A DNA stretch of 64,000 nt from an uncultured Bacteroidota bacterium (GTDB taxonomy: Bacteria; Bacteroidota; Bacteroidia; Chitinophagales; Chitinophagaceae). This document shows, piece after piece, positions 18,778-25,377 of this stretch (positions are counted from its first letter, which is position 1; every line of letters starts with the position of its first letter). Under the pieces are notes generated by a model. The model ran no database searches and was not told where the DNA came from. It saw nothing but the letters and a program-made list of their open reading frames with translations. Location: positions 124,001 to 188,000 of the forward strand of contig CAISPO010000037.1 in assembly GCA_903887415.1 (NCBI GenBank), read 5' to 3'. The translations under genes and the position numbers were made by a program.

Positions 18778-18984
18778 TTACGCAACACCACGTTTACGGT
18801 TCTTGGCCCACCACGCTGCGTTCACTTCATCAGCGAGTTTGTCAACATCAGCTTGTTTAGCTTTGCTTTTAGCTGTCGCTTCCAGGTACTTGGCATAATC
18901 AATAAGCCGTTGTAGCCCGAATTTATCAACTGAAGATGGTAATGTGATGATAATGGAGTCGCTATTTGTTCTTTCTATAAGCAT
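18778..18984 (-). CDS. Small antitoxin-like protein
   Basis: 68 residues. The N-terminal strand IIITLPSS followed by VDKFGLQRLIDYAKYLEATAKSKAKQADVDKLADEVNAAWWAKNRKR resembles small Bacteroidota proteins that are often found before PIN-type toxin genes. No toxin frame follows here: the downstream 200 bases hold only a startless fragment and a hairpin. It may therefore be a solitary antitoxin or a remnant of a lost pair. The family assignment is from general resemblance, not a defined motif. Confidence 0.5.
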   Translation of the reverse strand: MLIERTNSDSIIITLPSSVDKFGLQRLIDYAKYLEATAKSKAKQADVDKLADEVNAAWWAKNRKRGVA

Positions 18985-19048
18985 AAAAATGCTTTTACTA
19001 TCCCAAAGGTAAGAAAAATCGATACTCTAAACGTTTATGCAAAACGCC

Positions 19049-19438
19049 TCACACATACACCCCATCCAGTTTGAACAGCGTATTACCGCCGGAGCTTAGT
19101 GATGCATTAATGCCGTAGCCGCTCTCAACTGATTTCCATGTGATCTTTACTATGGGTTGTACCTCGGGGGTAATAAATCCCAGGAACTTTACATTCCGTG
19201 CGCTGCTGAGCATTAGCGGTTTATCCAATTGTGTTTGCAGCAGCTCCTTTACCAATTCCATCATGCAAACGCCCGGCACCACAGGCTGTCCGGGGAAATG
19301 GCCTTTGAAAATGTCATGCTCCGCATTAAATACTATACGGCAGCCGTATTCATTTTCGTGTGTCTCAATATCGTGGCAGTTATAAAAATCGTTTATCAGC
19401 ACAGTAAAAAGTTTTTTATTAGTAAACATCATAATCAT
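19049..19438 (-). CDS. FabZ-like hotdog-fold dehydratase
   Basis: 129 residues from the ATG at 19438 (the frame also reaches a GTG at 19447). The hotdog dehydratase signature HDIFKGHFPGQPVVPGVCMME contains the catalytic-type His and the GHFPxxPxxPG loop of FabZ. It is close to the usual 140-150 residues. The neighbours on the same strand are kdnB and kdsB, so it may supply or modify hydroxyacyl chains for envelope lipid, but dehydratases of this shape also occur in aryl-polyene and flexirubin pathways. The gap to kdnB is filled by palindromic repeats, so co-transcription is uncertain. Confidence 0.75.
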   Translation of the reverse strand: MIMMFTNKKLFTVLINDFYNCHDIETHENEYGCRIVFNAEHDIFKGHFPGQPVVPGVCMMELVKELLQTQLDKPLMLSSARNVKFLGFITPEVQPIVKITWKSVESGYGINASLSSGGNTLFKLDGVYV

Positions 19439-19483
19439 GCAATCCACACTTTGTTTGAAAAGGCGAAATGAGAGGTGTGTTAC

Positions 19484-19539
19484 ACCTCCCCTCCTGTTTT
19501 TAGGAGGGGATGATTGTCGCTTGCGACGATCTGGGGTGG
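19484..19539. repeat. Intergenic double-hairpin palindromic repeat
   Basis: An outer arm ACCTCCCC (19484-19491) pairs with GGGGTGGT (19532-19539). Inside are a perfect 8-bp hairpin CCCCTCCT/AGGAGGGG with a GTTTTT loop, and a second one GATTGTCG CTTG CGACGATC. The nested structure is that of a REP- or MITE-like intergenic element, lying just upstream of the FabZ-like gene on the minus strand. Confidence 0.55.
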
Positions 19540-19560
19540 TTGGCTCGCGCCGTGCACACT

Positions 19561-19607
19561 ACTCATTCGACCTCACCCTCTCCTTCGGAGAGGGGCGGGG
19601 AGAGGTC
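19561..19607. repeat. Intergenic REP-like repeat, copy 1 (end of kdnB)
   Basis: The text ACTCATTCGACCTCACCCTC then a CCTTCGGAGAGG hairpin and GGGGAGAGGTC is shared with 20784-20820. The ends GACCTC and GAGGTC are complementary, so it folds. It overlaps the kdnB stop codon on the minus strand and may serve as its terminator. Confidence 0.55.
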
Positions 19608-20682
19608 ATAATTTCTCATACAGCCCACGTAGCCTGTCTCTTGTCATTATTGTTTTCCAGTCTTTTCCTAAAGCATTTTCCCAGAGCGGCACCATGCCTA
19701 GTGATACATCTATCATTGTATTGAACTGCTCATCATTAAGCCCCTTTGTTATTCCAGTAGGGATATCAATGTTGTTCTGCTCCACCATTTTATGAAAGGT
19801 ATCGACACCCTGCGGATAGAACTCGTACAGGTGGTTGAATACAATACAATTCCCGATGCCATGCTTCGTGCCAAGCAGGTAGCCCAGCCCATAGCTTACC
19901 GCATGGGCAACACCTACCTGCGAATAAGCAATGCTCATGCCGCCTGCATACGAAGCCATCATCAGTTGTTCATCGCTTTCCTCATTCCACTCCTGCTTAT
20001 GCAGGAACACCTCTTCACAAAGCTGCTGCGCCTTCTCGCCATACGACCGGCTGAACTCATTGATATACGTGCCTTCCAGCGATTCTATACAATGAATAAA
20101 GCAATCCATGCCCGTATAAAAGCGCTGGTCGGCAGGCGCGCCTTTCGTAAGCCCCGGATCCAGCACTATCTGGTCGAAGGGGGTATGGTCCGAATTCATG
20201 CCGAGTTTCCGTGCAGGGCCCGTAAGCACTGTTGTGCGCGACACCTCGGCTCCTGTGCCCGATAAAGTAGGTATCCCCACTTTGTAAACTGCGGGATGTC
20301 TTACAAGGTCCCAACCCTGATAGTCCTGCGCCCTGCCGGGGTTCGTGAGCATTATAGAAACAGCCTTTGCAATATCCATCGTTGACCCGCCGCCAATGCC
20401 GATCACCCCAGATATATTACCATGCTGTTCCTTTATTTGTTGCGCCAGTTCGTCTATATAGGCTGTCTTAGGTTCGTGTTCCACATCTGCATCTATCAGC
20501 AGGTCATTGCCCCTTATTGGTATCCGTGCTTTAAGTGCATCGTTGTTCTTAAAATAGTGATCCAGCAGAAAGATCATCGGAGCATCGCTTTTCCGGCGTG
20601 GCGCAATGATCTCATCCAGTTGGCCGAAACAGCCCCGGCCATACACCACATAATCCACCATCTTAAAATTGCGAAACTTCAT
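19606..20682 (-). CDS. kdnB: 3-deoxy-D-manno-octulosonate 8-oxidase (iron-type alcohol dehydrogenase)
   Basis: 358 residues from the ATG at 20682, chosen because a TAnnTTTG promoter at 20704-20711 lies just upstream and the extra residues before it do not look conserved. It is a group III alcohol dehydrogenase: GIGGGSTMDIAKAVSIML binds nucleotide, and metal ligands lie in TGMDCFIHCIESLEGT and VGVAHAVSYGLGYLLGTKHGIGN. The overall text follows the Shewanella KdnB pattern (FKMVDYVVYGRG at the start, TNPGRAQDYQGWDLV, GTGAEVSRTTVLTGP). KdnB oxidises C8 of Kdo so that KdnA can aminate it, giving 8-amino-Kdo for LPS. The kdsB gene directly upstream supports this; kdnA is not in the window. Confidence 0.85.
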   Translation of the reverse strand: MKFRNFKMVDYVVYGRGCFGQLDEIIAPRRKSDAPMIFLLDHYFKNNDALKARIPIRGNDLLIDADVEHEPKTAYIDELAQQIKEQHGNISGVIGIGGGSTMDIAKAVSIMLTNPGRAQDYQGWDLVRHPAVYKVGIPTLSGTGAEVSRTTVLTGPARKLGMNSDHTPFDQIVLDPGLTKGAPADQRFYTGMDCFIHCIESLEGTYINEFSRSYGEKAQQLCEEVFLHKQEWNEESDEQLMMASYAGGMSIAYSQVGVAHAVSYGLGYLLGTKHGIGNCIVFNHLYEFYPQGVDTFHKMVEQNNIDIPTGITKGLNDEQFNTMIDVSLGMVPLWENALGKDWKTIMTRDRLRGLYEKL

Positions 20683-20703
20683 ATCGGCAACCCTATTACA
20701 GCG

Positions 20704-20711
20704 CAAAAATA
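20704..20711 (-). promoter_or_regulatory. Bacteroidota -7 promoter element for kdnB
   Basis: Read on the minus strand this is TATTTTTG, with a TTTG 16 bases further upstream. It lies 21 bases before the kdnB ATG and supports that start. Confidence 0.5.
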
Positions 20712-20783
20712 GTGTTTAGTTACTTTGCAAAGAATATTTGTAAATGATGTACCTATCTCAACCGGGAAAATACAGTTCAAATA

Positions 20784-20820
20784 ACTCACTCGACCTCACC
20801 CTCCCCTTGGGGCAGGGGTC
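20784..20820. repeat. Intergenic REP-like repeat, copy 2 (end of kdsB)
   Basis: ACTCACTCGACCTCACCCTC followed by CCCTTGGGGCAGGGGTC is a diverged copy of 19561-19607. Both copies sit exactly at the 3' end of a minus-strand gene, in the same orientation. CCCCTTGGGG forms the core hairpin. Confidence 0.55.
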
Positions 20821-21554
20821 TATTCCCACCCATTCTTATTCATCAATTCCTCTGCGCGCAACATATCTTCGGGGGTATCGATCTCCACACCCATGTATCG
20901 GGTAATGGCCATCCGTATAGGCACCCCATGCTCCAGGAACCGTAGGCACTCTATTTTTTCCACAGCCTCCAGCGGCGTCATTGGCCAGTTAGTGAAATCC
21001 AATAGTGCCTTTTTTCTAAAGGCATAAACGCCTATATGCTCATAATAAGGAATACTCATCTCCGCATTTCGGGGGTAGGGGATCACACTCCGTGAAAAAA
21101 ACAAGGCATTGTTATTTATATCAAGCGCGACCTTCACATAGTTGGGGTCAATAATTAATTCAGGATCCGTGAGCAACTGCACCAGTGATGCAACCTGTAA
21201 ATCTTCCTCCTTAAATAAATTGATCAGTTGCGCCAGCGGTTCTTTTTGCACGAATGGCTCATCGCCCTGAATATTGACAAACACATCTGCGTCCATGTCA
21301 GCCGCTACCTCGGCTATGCGGTCAGTGCCGCTCTCATACGGGCCTTTACTTTTCATAGCCCTTCCGCCATGTTTCACTACTTCATTCAGTATGTCATCAC
21401 TGTCCGTTACTACGACCACTTCATCAAACAAACCGGCGCAAACTGCCGACTCGTAAGTGCGCCTGATAACACTCTTGCCTTTCAACAGCGCAAGCAACTT
21501 TGAGGGGAAACGGGTAGCGCCAAGGCGCGCTGGTATCAGTGCAATAACTTTCAT
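20820..21554 (-). CDS. kdsB: 3-deoxy-manno-octulosonate cytidylyltransferase
   Basis: 244 residues from the ATG at 21554 (MKVIALIPARLGATRFP), which is the classic KdsB start; the longer frame adds nine unlike residues. Motifs: IPARLGATRFPSKLL (CTP-binding), YESGTDRIAEV, VNIQGDEPF, and the C-terminal IGVYAFRKK, PLEAVEKIECLRFLEHG, EIDTPEDM. It activates Kdo, or 8-amino-Kdo in organisms with KdnA/KdnB, as the CMP-sugar for lipid A-core assembly. It is upstream of kdnB on the same strand, which makes the 8-amino sugar a likely substrate. Confidence 0.93.
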   Translation of the reverse strand: MKVIALIPARLGATRFPSKLLALLKGKSVIRRTYESAVCAGLFDEVVVVTDSDDILNEVVKHGGRAMKSKGPYESGTDRIAEVAADMDADVFVNIQGDEPFVQKEPLAQLINLFKEEDLQVASLVQLLTDPELIIDPNYVKVALDINNNALFFSRSVIPYPRNAEMSIPYYEHIGVYAFRKKALLDFTNWPMTPLEAVEKIECLRFLEHGVPIRMAITRYMGVEIDTPEDMLRAEELMNKNGWE

Positions 21555-21594
21555 AACTGAGCTGTATAAGTGCCGCATCACCGGCTTCCAGGTA

Positions 21595-21993
21595 TTACTT
21601 CTGCTTCAATATACCCAATAAAAGCGTTATCCAGCCCAGGATAAAAAATAATCCGCCTATCGGGGTAAGAATGCCCATGGGCCCAAGCCCTGCACCGCCT
21701 GTATGCAGCATCGTCATAGCATATAACGAACCGCTGAACAGCACTATTCCAATAATAAAGAAGGTAGCCGCCAGCTTTAATTGCTTTGCCGGAAATGATG
21801 AAAACAGTATCCCAGTGATCAGCAAGGCAAAGCTGTGATAAAACTGGTAGCGCACACCAGTATCAAATATCGCCAGTTGGTCTGCCGGCATCTGAAATTT
21901 TTCCTTAAGCGTGTGTGCGCCAAATGCGCCAATTATTACGGCCAGGCCTGCAAAAATTGCACCCGCGGCCAGCGCCCGTTTATTCATGATCAA
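21595..21993 (-). CDS. DUF423 family membrane protein
   Basis: 132 residues with four hydrophobic segments. The family text is GAFGAHTLKEK near the N-terminus, FDTGVRYQFYHSFALL, then GSLYAMTM and GPMGILTPIGGLFFILGW. It is an inner-membrane protein of unknown function (YgdD-like). It overlaps the shikimate kinase gene by 14 bases and is followed 40 bases later by kdsB, so it belongs to a minus-strand run of housekeeping genes. Confidence 0.85.
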   Translation of the reverse strand: MIMNKRALAAGAIFAGLAVIIGAFGAHTLKEKFQMPADQLAIFDTGVRYQFYHSFALLITGILFSSFPAKQLKLAATFFIIGIVLFSGSLYAMTMLHTGGAGLGPMGILTPIGGLFFILGWITLLLGILKQK

Positions 21994-22513
21994 TTATTTT
22001 GGCAAAGTTAGTCAGGCTAATGTCTCCCATTTGTAAAATATGGTGAGCTTGTTCGTAGAAATGCCTGCGTTTCTCCAGCAGGTCATTTAAATAAGTACCA
22101 AGGTCGCCCCTGTTATTCAGCAGCGGACGGGCTTCAGTTGCGGTTTCAAGATGTTTCAGGAGCAGCGCTGTATCGGCATGCAAATAGATCACCGTCCCGG
22201 CATCCTTCATCAGTTTCATATTATCCCCGAAGCAAGGTGTGCCGCCGCCACAGGCTATGATAGTAATAGGCACTGCTGTTTTAATGATCTTCTTCAGCTG
22301 TTTTTCCTCCCGCTCTCTAAAGCCTTTCTCGCCATAAGTAGCAAACAGTGCTGATACGCTGGCTTTCTCCTGCTCCGCTATAAAGACGTCCAGGTCAAAG
22401 AATGGAAATTTGTACGCAGCAGCGATTTTTTCACCCCAGTATGTTTTCCCCACGGCAGGCATGCCGATAAGGAAAATGTTTTTGAGGATTTGGGATTTGG
22501 AATTTTCCTCCAT
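21980..22513 (-). CDS. aroK: Shikimate kinase
   Basis: 177 residues. The P-loop is GMPAVGKTYWG, followed by FFDLDVFI (shikimate-binding Asp pair), GFREREEKQLKK, ACGGGTPCF and a lid-type segment with TEARPLLNN. It phosphorylates shikimate in aromatic amino-acid synthesis. The first dozen residues (MEENSKSQILKN) are encoded by a copy of the low-complexity ATTCCAAATCCCAAAT repeat seen elsewhere in the window, and no alternative start lies closer to the P-loop, so the repeat supplies the start of the gene. The C-terminus overlaps the DUF423 gene. Confidence 0.88.
   Translation of the reverse strand: MEENSKSQILKNIFLIGMPAVGKTYWGEKIAAAYKFPFFDLDVFIAEQEKASVSALFATYGEKGFREREEKQLKKIIKTAVPITIIACGGGTPCFGDNMKLMKDAGTVIYLHADTALLLKHLETATEARPLLNNRGDLGTYLNDLLEKRRHFYEQAHHILQMGDISLTNFAKIIDHE
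22484..22505. repeat. Low-complexity ggatttgggatttgg repeat inside the aroK 5' end
   Basis: On the plus strand, GAGGATTTGGGATTTGGAAT resembles the repeat text in 59226-59336 and the flanks of the palindrome inside cinA. Here it encodes part of the aroK N-terminus. Confidence 0.45.
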
Positions 22514-22615
22514 GATGATTTTTTCCGGGCTTATATTTTATTACTTACGACTAAATACCATCTCCTATAGACTATCTACCAGGAACTTTATACTTTCAAC
22601 TTTAAACTCGCACAC

Positions 22616-24007
22616 TTACGACTCGCGACGTAAAAACTTCCACACCATCAGCATTGCCATTCTTGCTGCCATCTCCTTATTCTGCTGCCGGTTATAGTGA
22701 AACCGGAACTCCTTTGTTTTTACCGTGTCTTTATCAGCAACAGCCATCCAGACAGTGCCCACCGGAACACGCTCAGTACCGCCATCCGGCCCCAGCACCC
22801 CAGATACTGCCAGTGCATAATCTGAGTTAAGCACACGCAATGCCCCTTTCGCCATTTCACGCACCGTTTGTTCACTTACCGCCCCGCAATCATCTATTGT
22901 TTCCTGCTCCACGCCCAGCACATCACGTTTTACGTCATTACTATAAGAGACAATACTGCCGTTAAAATACTTCGATGATCCATTCACCTGCGTTACCAGG
23001 TGCCCTATGAAACCACCCGTGCAACTTTCAGCCAGGCCCAGCATTTTTCCTTTTGCCAGAAGCGCATCGCCTATTATCTTTTCCATCGGGTAGTCGTCCC
23101 TGGCCACCACAATGTCTCCAAGCAAAGTTGCTATTTCTTCCTGCCTTGCTTCCAATTCCTTAGCCAAAAGTTCCTTATCCTTGCCTCTGCCAGTGAGCCG
23201 TAGTTTCACCATCCCTGCATCCGGCAGGTAGGCCAGCTTTATGTGCGTGGGCAATGCCTCTTCCAGTGCCAGTATTTTTTCTGCTATAAAACTTTCTCCC
23301 TCTCCCGCAGTCACAATGGTTCTGTGCAGCAATGCATCGCTGAAAAAACGCTCCCGCAGCCTTGGCAATACCTCATCCTGCATAATAGAGATCATCTCAA
23401 ACGGCACCCCCGGCATAGCAATAATAATTTTGCCATCGTGAGCCCCGCCGAACGATGGAATTTGGTCCCGATAGCTATCGGGATTGGAATTTGGAGTTTG
23501 AATCGTTGACTCTAAAATTTCACCATAAGTGTAATTGAACGGCTCCCGGACTGCTGGCTGCGAACTGCCGGCTGCCAACTCAAACAACATTCCCGGCGCC
23601 GTGCCCATTTTATTAAATAGCACTGTACAGTTTTCCGGCACTTCTGCCTGTTTCATATTCCGCTCCAGGAAGGGGCGGTTGCGTTTTGTGAATATCTCCT
23701 TCAGGTGTGCAAGTACACGCTCATTCACCACCAGTTTCCCGCCAAAATATTCGCTGAGGAGCGGCTTGGTAATATCATCAGAAGTTGGCCCCAGGCCGCC
23801 CGTTATTAATATTATAGTCGCCCCGGCTATTTCCTCATCCAGCGCTTTTACTATCGATGCCTTGTTATCTCCCACCGCTACACGGCGCACCACATCAATC
23901 CCCAGCTCATTCAAGTGCCGGGCTATCCACGCCGAATTAGTATCTATTGTCTGGCCTATCAGTAATTCATCGCCTATCGTTATGATCGCTGCTGCTATAT
24001 TGCTCAT
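22616..24007 (-). CDS. cinA: CinA-family protein (NMN amidohydrolase / ADP-ribose pyrophosphatase type) with in-frame insertion
   Basis: 463 residues; the usual length is about 415. The N-terminal MoCF-type domain has IITIGDELLIGQTIDTNSAWIA and GGLGPTSDDIT; the C-terminal CinA domain has LGLAESCTGGFIGHLVT, NGSIVSYSNDVKRDVLGV, SGVLGPDGGTERVPVGTVWMA. The C-terminal domain hydrolyses nicotinamide mononucleotide in pyridine-nucleotide recycling. Residues about 144-190, between APGMLFE and GKIIIAMPGVPFEM, interrupt a normally short loop with unrelated sequence encoded partly by a palindromic repeat. The frame and all motifs outside are intact, so the protein is probably active. It overlaps the upstream thioesterase gene by four bases. 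Confidence 0.92.
   Translation of the reverse strand: MSNIAAAIITIGDELLIGQTIDTNSAWIARHLNELGIDVVRRVAVGDNKASIVKALDEEIAGATIILITGGLGPTSDDITKPLLSEYFGGKLVVNERVLAHLKEIFTKRNRPFLERNMKQAEVPENCTVLFNKMGTAPGMLFELAAGSSQPAVREPFNYTYGEILESTIQTPNSNPDSYRDQIPSFGGAHDGKIIIAMPGVPFEMISIMQDEVLPRLRERFFSDALLHRTIVTAGEGESFIAEKILALEEALPTHIKLAYLPDAGMVKLRLTGRGKDKELLAKELEARQEEIATLLGDIVVARDDYPMEKIIGDALLAKGKMLGLAESCTGGFIGHLVTQVNGSSKYFNGSIVSYSNDVKRDVLGVEQETIDDCGAVSEQTVREMAKGALRVLNSDYALAVSGVLGPDGGTERVPVGTVWMAVADKDTVKTKEFRFHYNRQQNKEMAARMAMLMVWKFLRRES
23438..23578. repeat. Repeat-derived in-frame insertion in cinA with perfect 18-bp palindrome
   Basis: About 141 bases (47 codons) not expected in CinA. It contains TCCCGATAGCTATCGGGA (23466-23483), a perfect palindrome, flanked on both sides by direct copies of GGAATTTGG. 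The insert encodes a Pro/Asn/Ser-rich stretch and stays in frame, like the palindromic elements found inside Rickettsia genes. Confidence 0.65.
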
Positions 24008-24423
24008 GATTCTTTTTTGAAAAACGGCGCTAGCCGCGTGTGCAATTCCTCGGGCATATTTGTCTTCTTCTTTTCCTTCGGGTCAAAGAACACCAGTGTG
24101 GTCAATCCCTTATTCAGCAACTGCCCCGCCTCGTTATACAACTCAGAGTGAAACTGTATCCTCGACCCATCCGGCAGTTCCTTCAATATCGTCTTCGCCG
24201 TTATCAGGTCATCATACAGCGCCGGCCTGAAGTACTGGGAATTCAGCTCCGCCACCGGCATCATCGTGCCCATCTCTTCCAGTTGCCGGTACGTAAAACC
24301 TAGCTGCCTGATGGCTTCCGCCCTTCCGACCTCGTAATACAACGCATAATTACCATAGTACAGGTACCCCATCTGGTCCGTCTCCCCATAGCGTACCCTT
24401 ATTTGTGTTTCGTGGCTATACAT
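24004..24423 (-). CDS. Acyl-CoA thioesterase, 4HBT/YbgC family
   Basis: 139 residues with a hotdog fold of the 4-hydroxybenzoyl-CoA thioesterase class. The signature RVRYGETDQMGYLYYGNYALYYEVGRAEAIRQLG contains the catalytic-type Asp in ETDQMG and the 'YYGNY..Y.E..R.E' helix. It probably hydrolyses acyl-CoA or acyl-ACP in the cytoplasm. The last codons overlap the cinA start (ATGA), so they are co-transcribed. The chain-length preference cannot be read from the sequence. Confidence 0.88.
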   Translation of the reverse strand: MYSHETQIRVRYGETDQMGYLYYGNYALYYEVGRAEAIRQLGFTYRQLEEMGTMMPVAELNSQYFRPALYDDLITAKTILKELPDGSRIQFHSELYNEAGQLLNKGLTTLVFFDPKEKKKTNMPEELHTRLAPFFKKES

Positions 24424-24500
24424 ACAGTGCTCAATTTATATCATTGCGACAATAGGGGGAGGAAAAGCTAAATACTTGACTCTCCAAAACAAGGCCCCGC

Positions 24501-25292
24501 TCATTTCGCGTGAGGAGTCGGCTTCACTCTCTCCGCCTCCTTTATCGCATAAAAGCTATTTGCCTGCGTAAGGCATGTAACCGTAAGATCATTGATGCAT
24601 ACATGCGGCGGCAGTGATGCGCAATACCAGGCTATATCAGCGATATCCTCTGCCTGTAGCGCTTTTACGCCCGCATATACGCCCTTAGCCCGCTCTTCAT
24701 CACCATGAAATCGCACAGTGGAAAATTCCGTTTCCGCCATGCCAGGATTGATAGCGGTAACCTTTATCCCATAGGGCAGCAGGTCTATGCGCATCGCCTG
24801 AGTCAGCGCGTCCACTGCAAATTTTGTGGCGCAATAGACATTACCATTCTTATACACTGTCTTACCTGCTGTGGAGCCTATGTTGATGATATGGCCTGCT
24901 GCGCGGCTGCGCATCATTGGTGATATTTGACGGGTCACATACAGCAAGCCCTTTAGATTGGTATCTATCATTGTTTCCCAGTCGTCAATTTCTCCTTCAT
25001 CAATAGTAGATAGCCCTGATGCCAGGCCTGCATTATTAACCAGTATATCTATATGGGGTACCTGTGTTTTAAGATCACTGATTGATGCCTCTACCTGGCT
25101 CCGTACACGGATATCGAACAACAATGCGATAACTTTTACCCCATATTGTTGTTCGAGTTCCCCTTTTATTTCGGCAAGCCGGTCTTCCCTGCGGCCTGTT
25201 ATGCAAACGGTATAACCTTCTTTTGCAAATCGTATAGCTATAGCCTTCCCAAAGCCAGATGTAGCGCCTGTGACCAGTATTATCTTTTCCAT
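24501..25292 (-). CDS. Short-chain dehydrogenase/reductase (YdfG-like)
   Basis: 263 residues from the ATG at 25292 (MEKIILVTGATSGFG). This start is preferred over 25313 because the TATCTTTG promoter element at 25311-25318 lies over the longer frame. Classical SDR motifs: TGATSGFGKAIA (NADP-binding), ITGRRED, NNAGLAS, catalytic Ser in INIGSTAG and YCATK. The text matches NADP-dependent 3-hydroxy-acid or serine dehydrogenases of the YdfG group, which oxidise serine or reduce malonic semialdehyde. Substrate unproven. Confidence 0.85.
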   Translation of the reverse strand: MEKIILVTGATSGFGKAIAIRFAKEGYTVCITGRREDRLAEIKGELEQQYGVKVIALLFDIRVRSQVEASISDLKTQVPHIDILVNNAGLASGLSTIDEGEIDDWETMIDTNLKGLLYVTRQISPMMRSRAAGHIINIGSTAGKTVYKNGNVYCATKFAVDALTQAMRIDLLPYGIKVTAINPGMAETEFSTVRFHGDEERAKGVYAGVKALQAEDIADIAWYCASLPPHVCINDLTVTCLTQANSFYAIKEAERVKPTPHAK

Positions 25293-25310
25293 TTTGGTGA
25301 ATATTGGCGG

Positions 25311-25318
25311 CAAAGATA
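25311..25318 (-). promoter_or_regulatory. Bacteroidota -7 promoter element for the SDR gene
   Basis: On the minus strand the bases read TATCTTTG, 18 bases ahead of the ATG at 25292. This decides the start codon. Confidence 0.5.
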
Positions 25319-25377
25319 TGAAAACAAAAAACGGGCGCCATTGCTACGCCCGTCTTTGAATAGAATTATTTTAATGC

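Noticed and set aside
18686-18781. Codon-like stretch PQIRDLPPLGDIPLLIEEVR on the minus strand
   Set aside because: It is preceded by a stop and has no ATG or GTG; too short to call a gene, noted only as a possible remnant.
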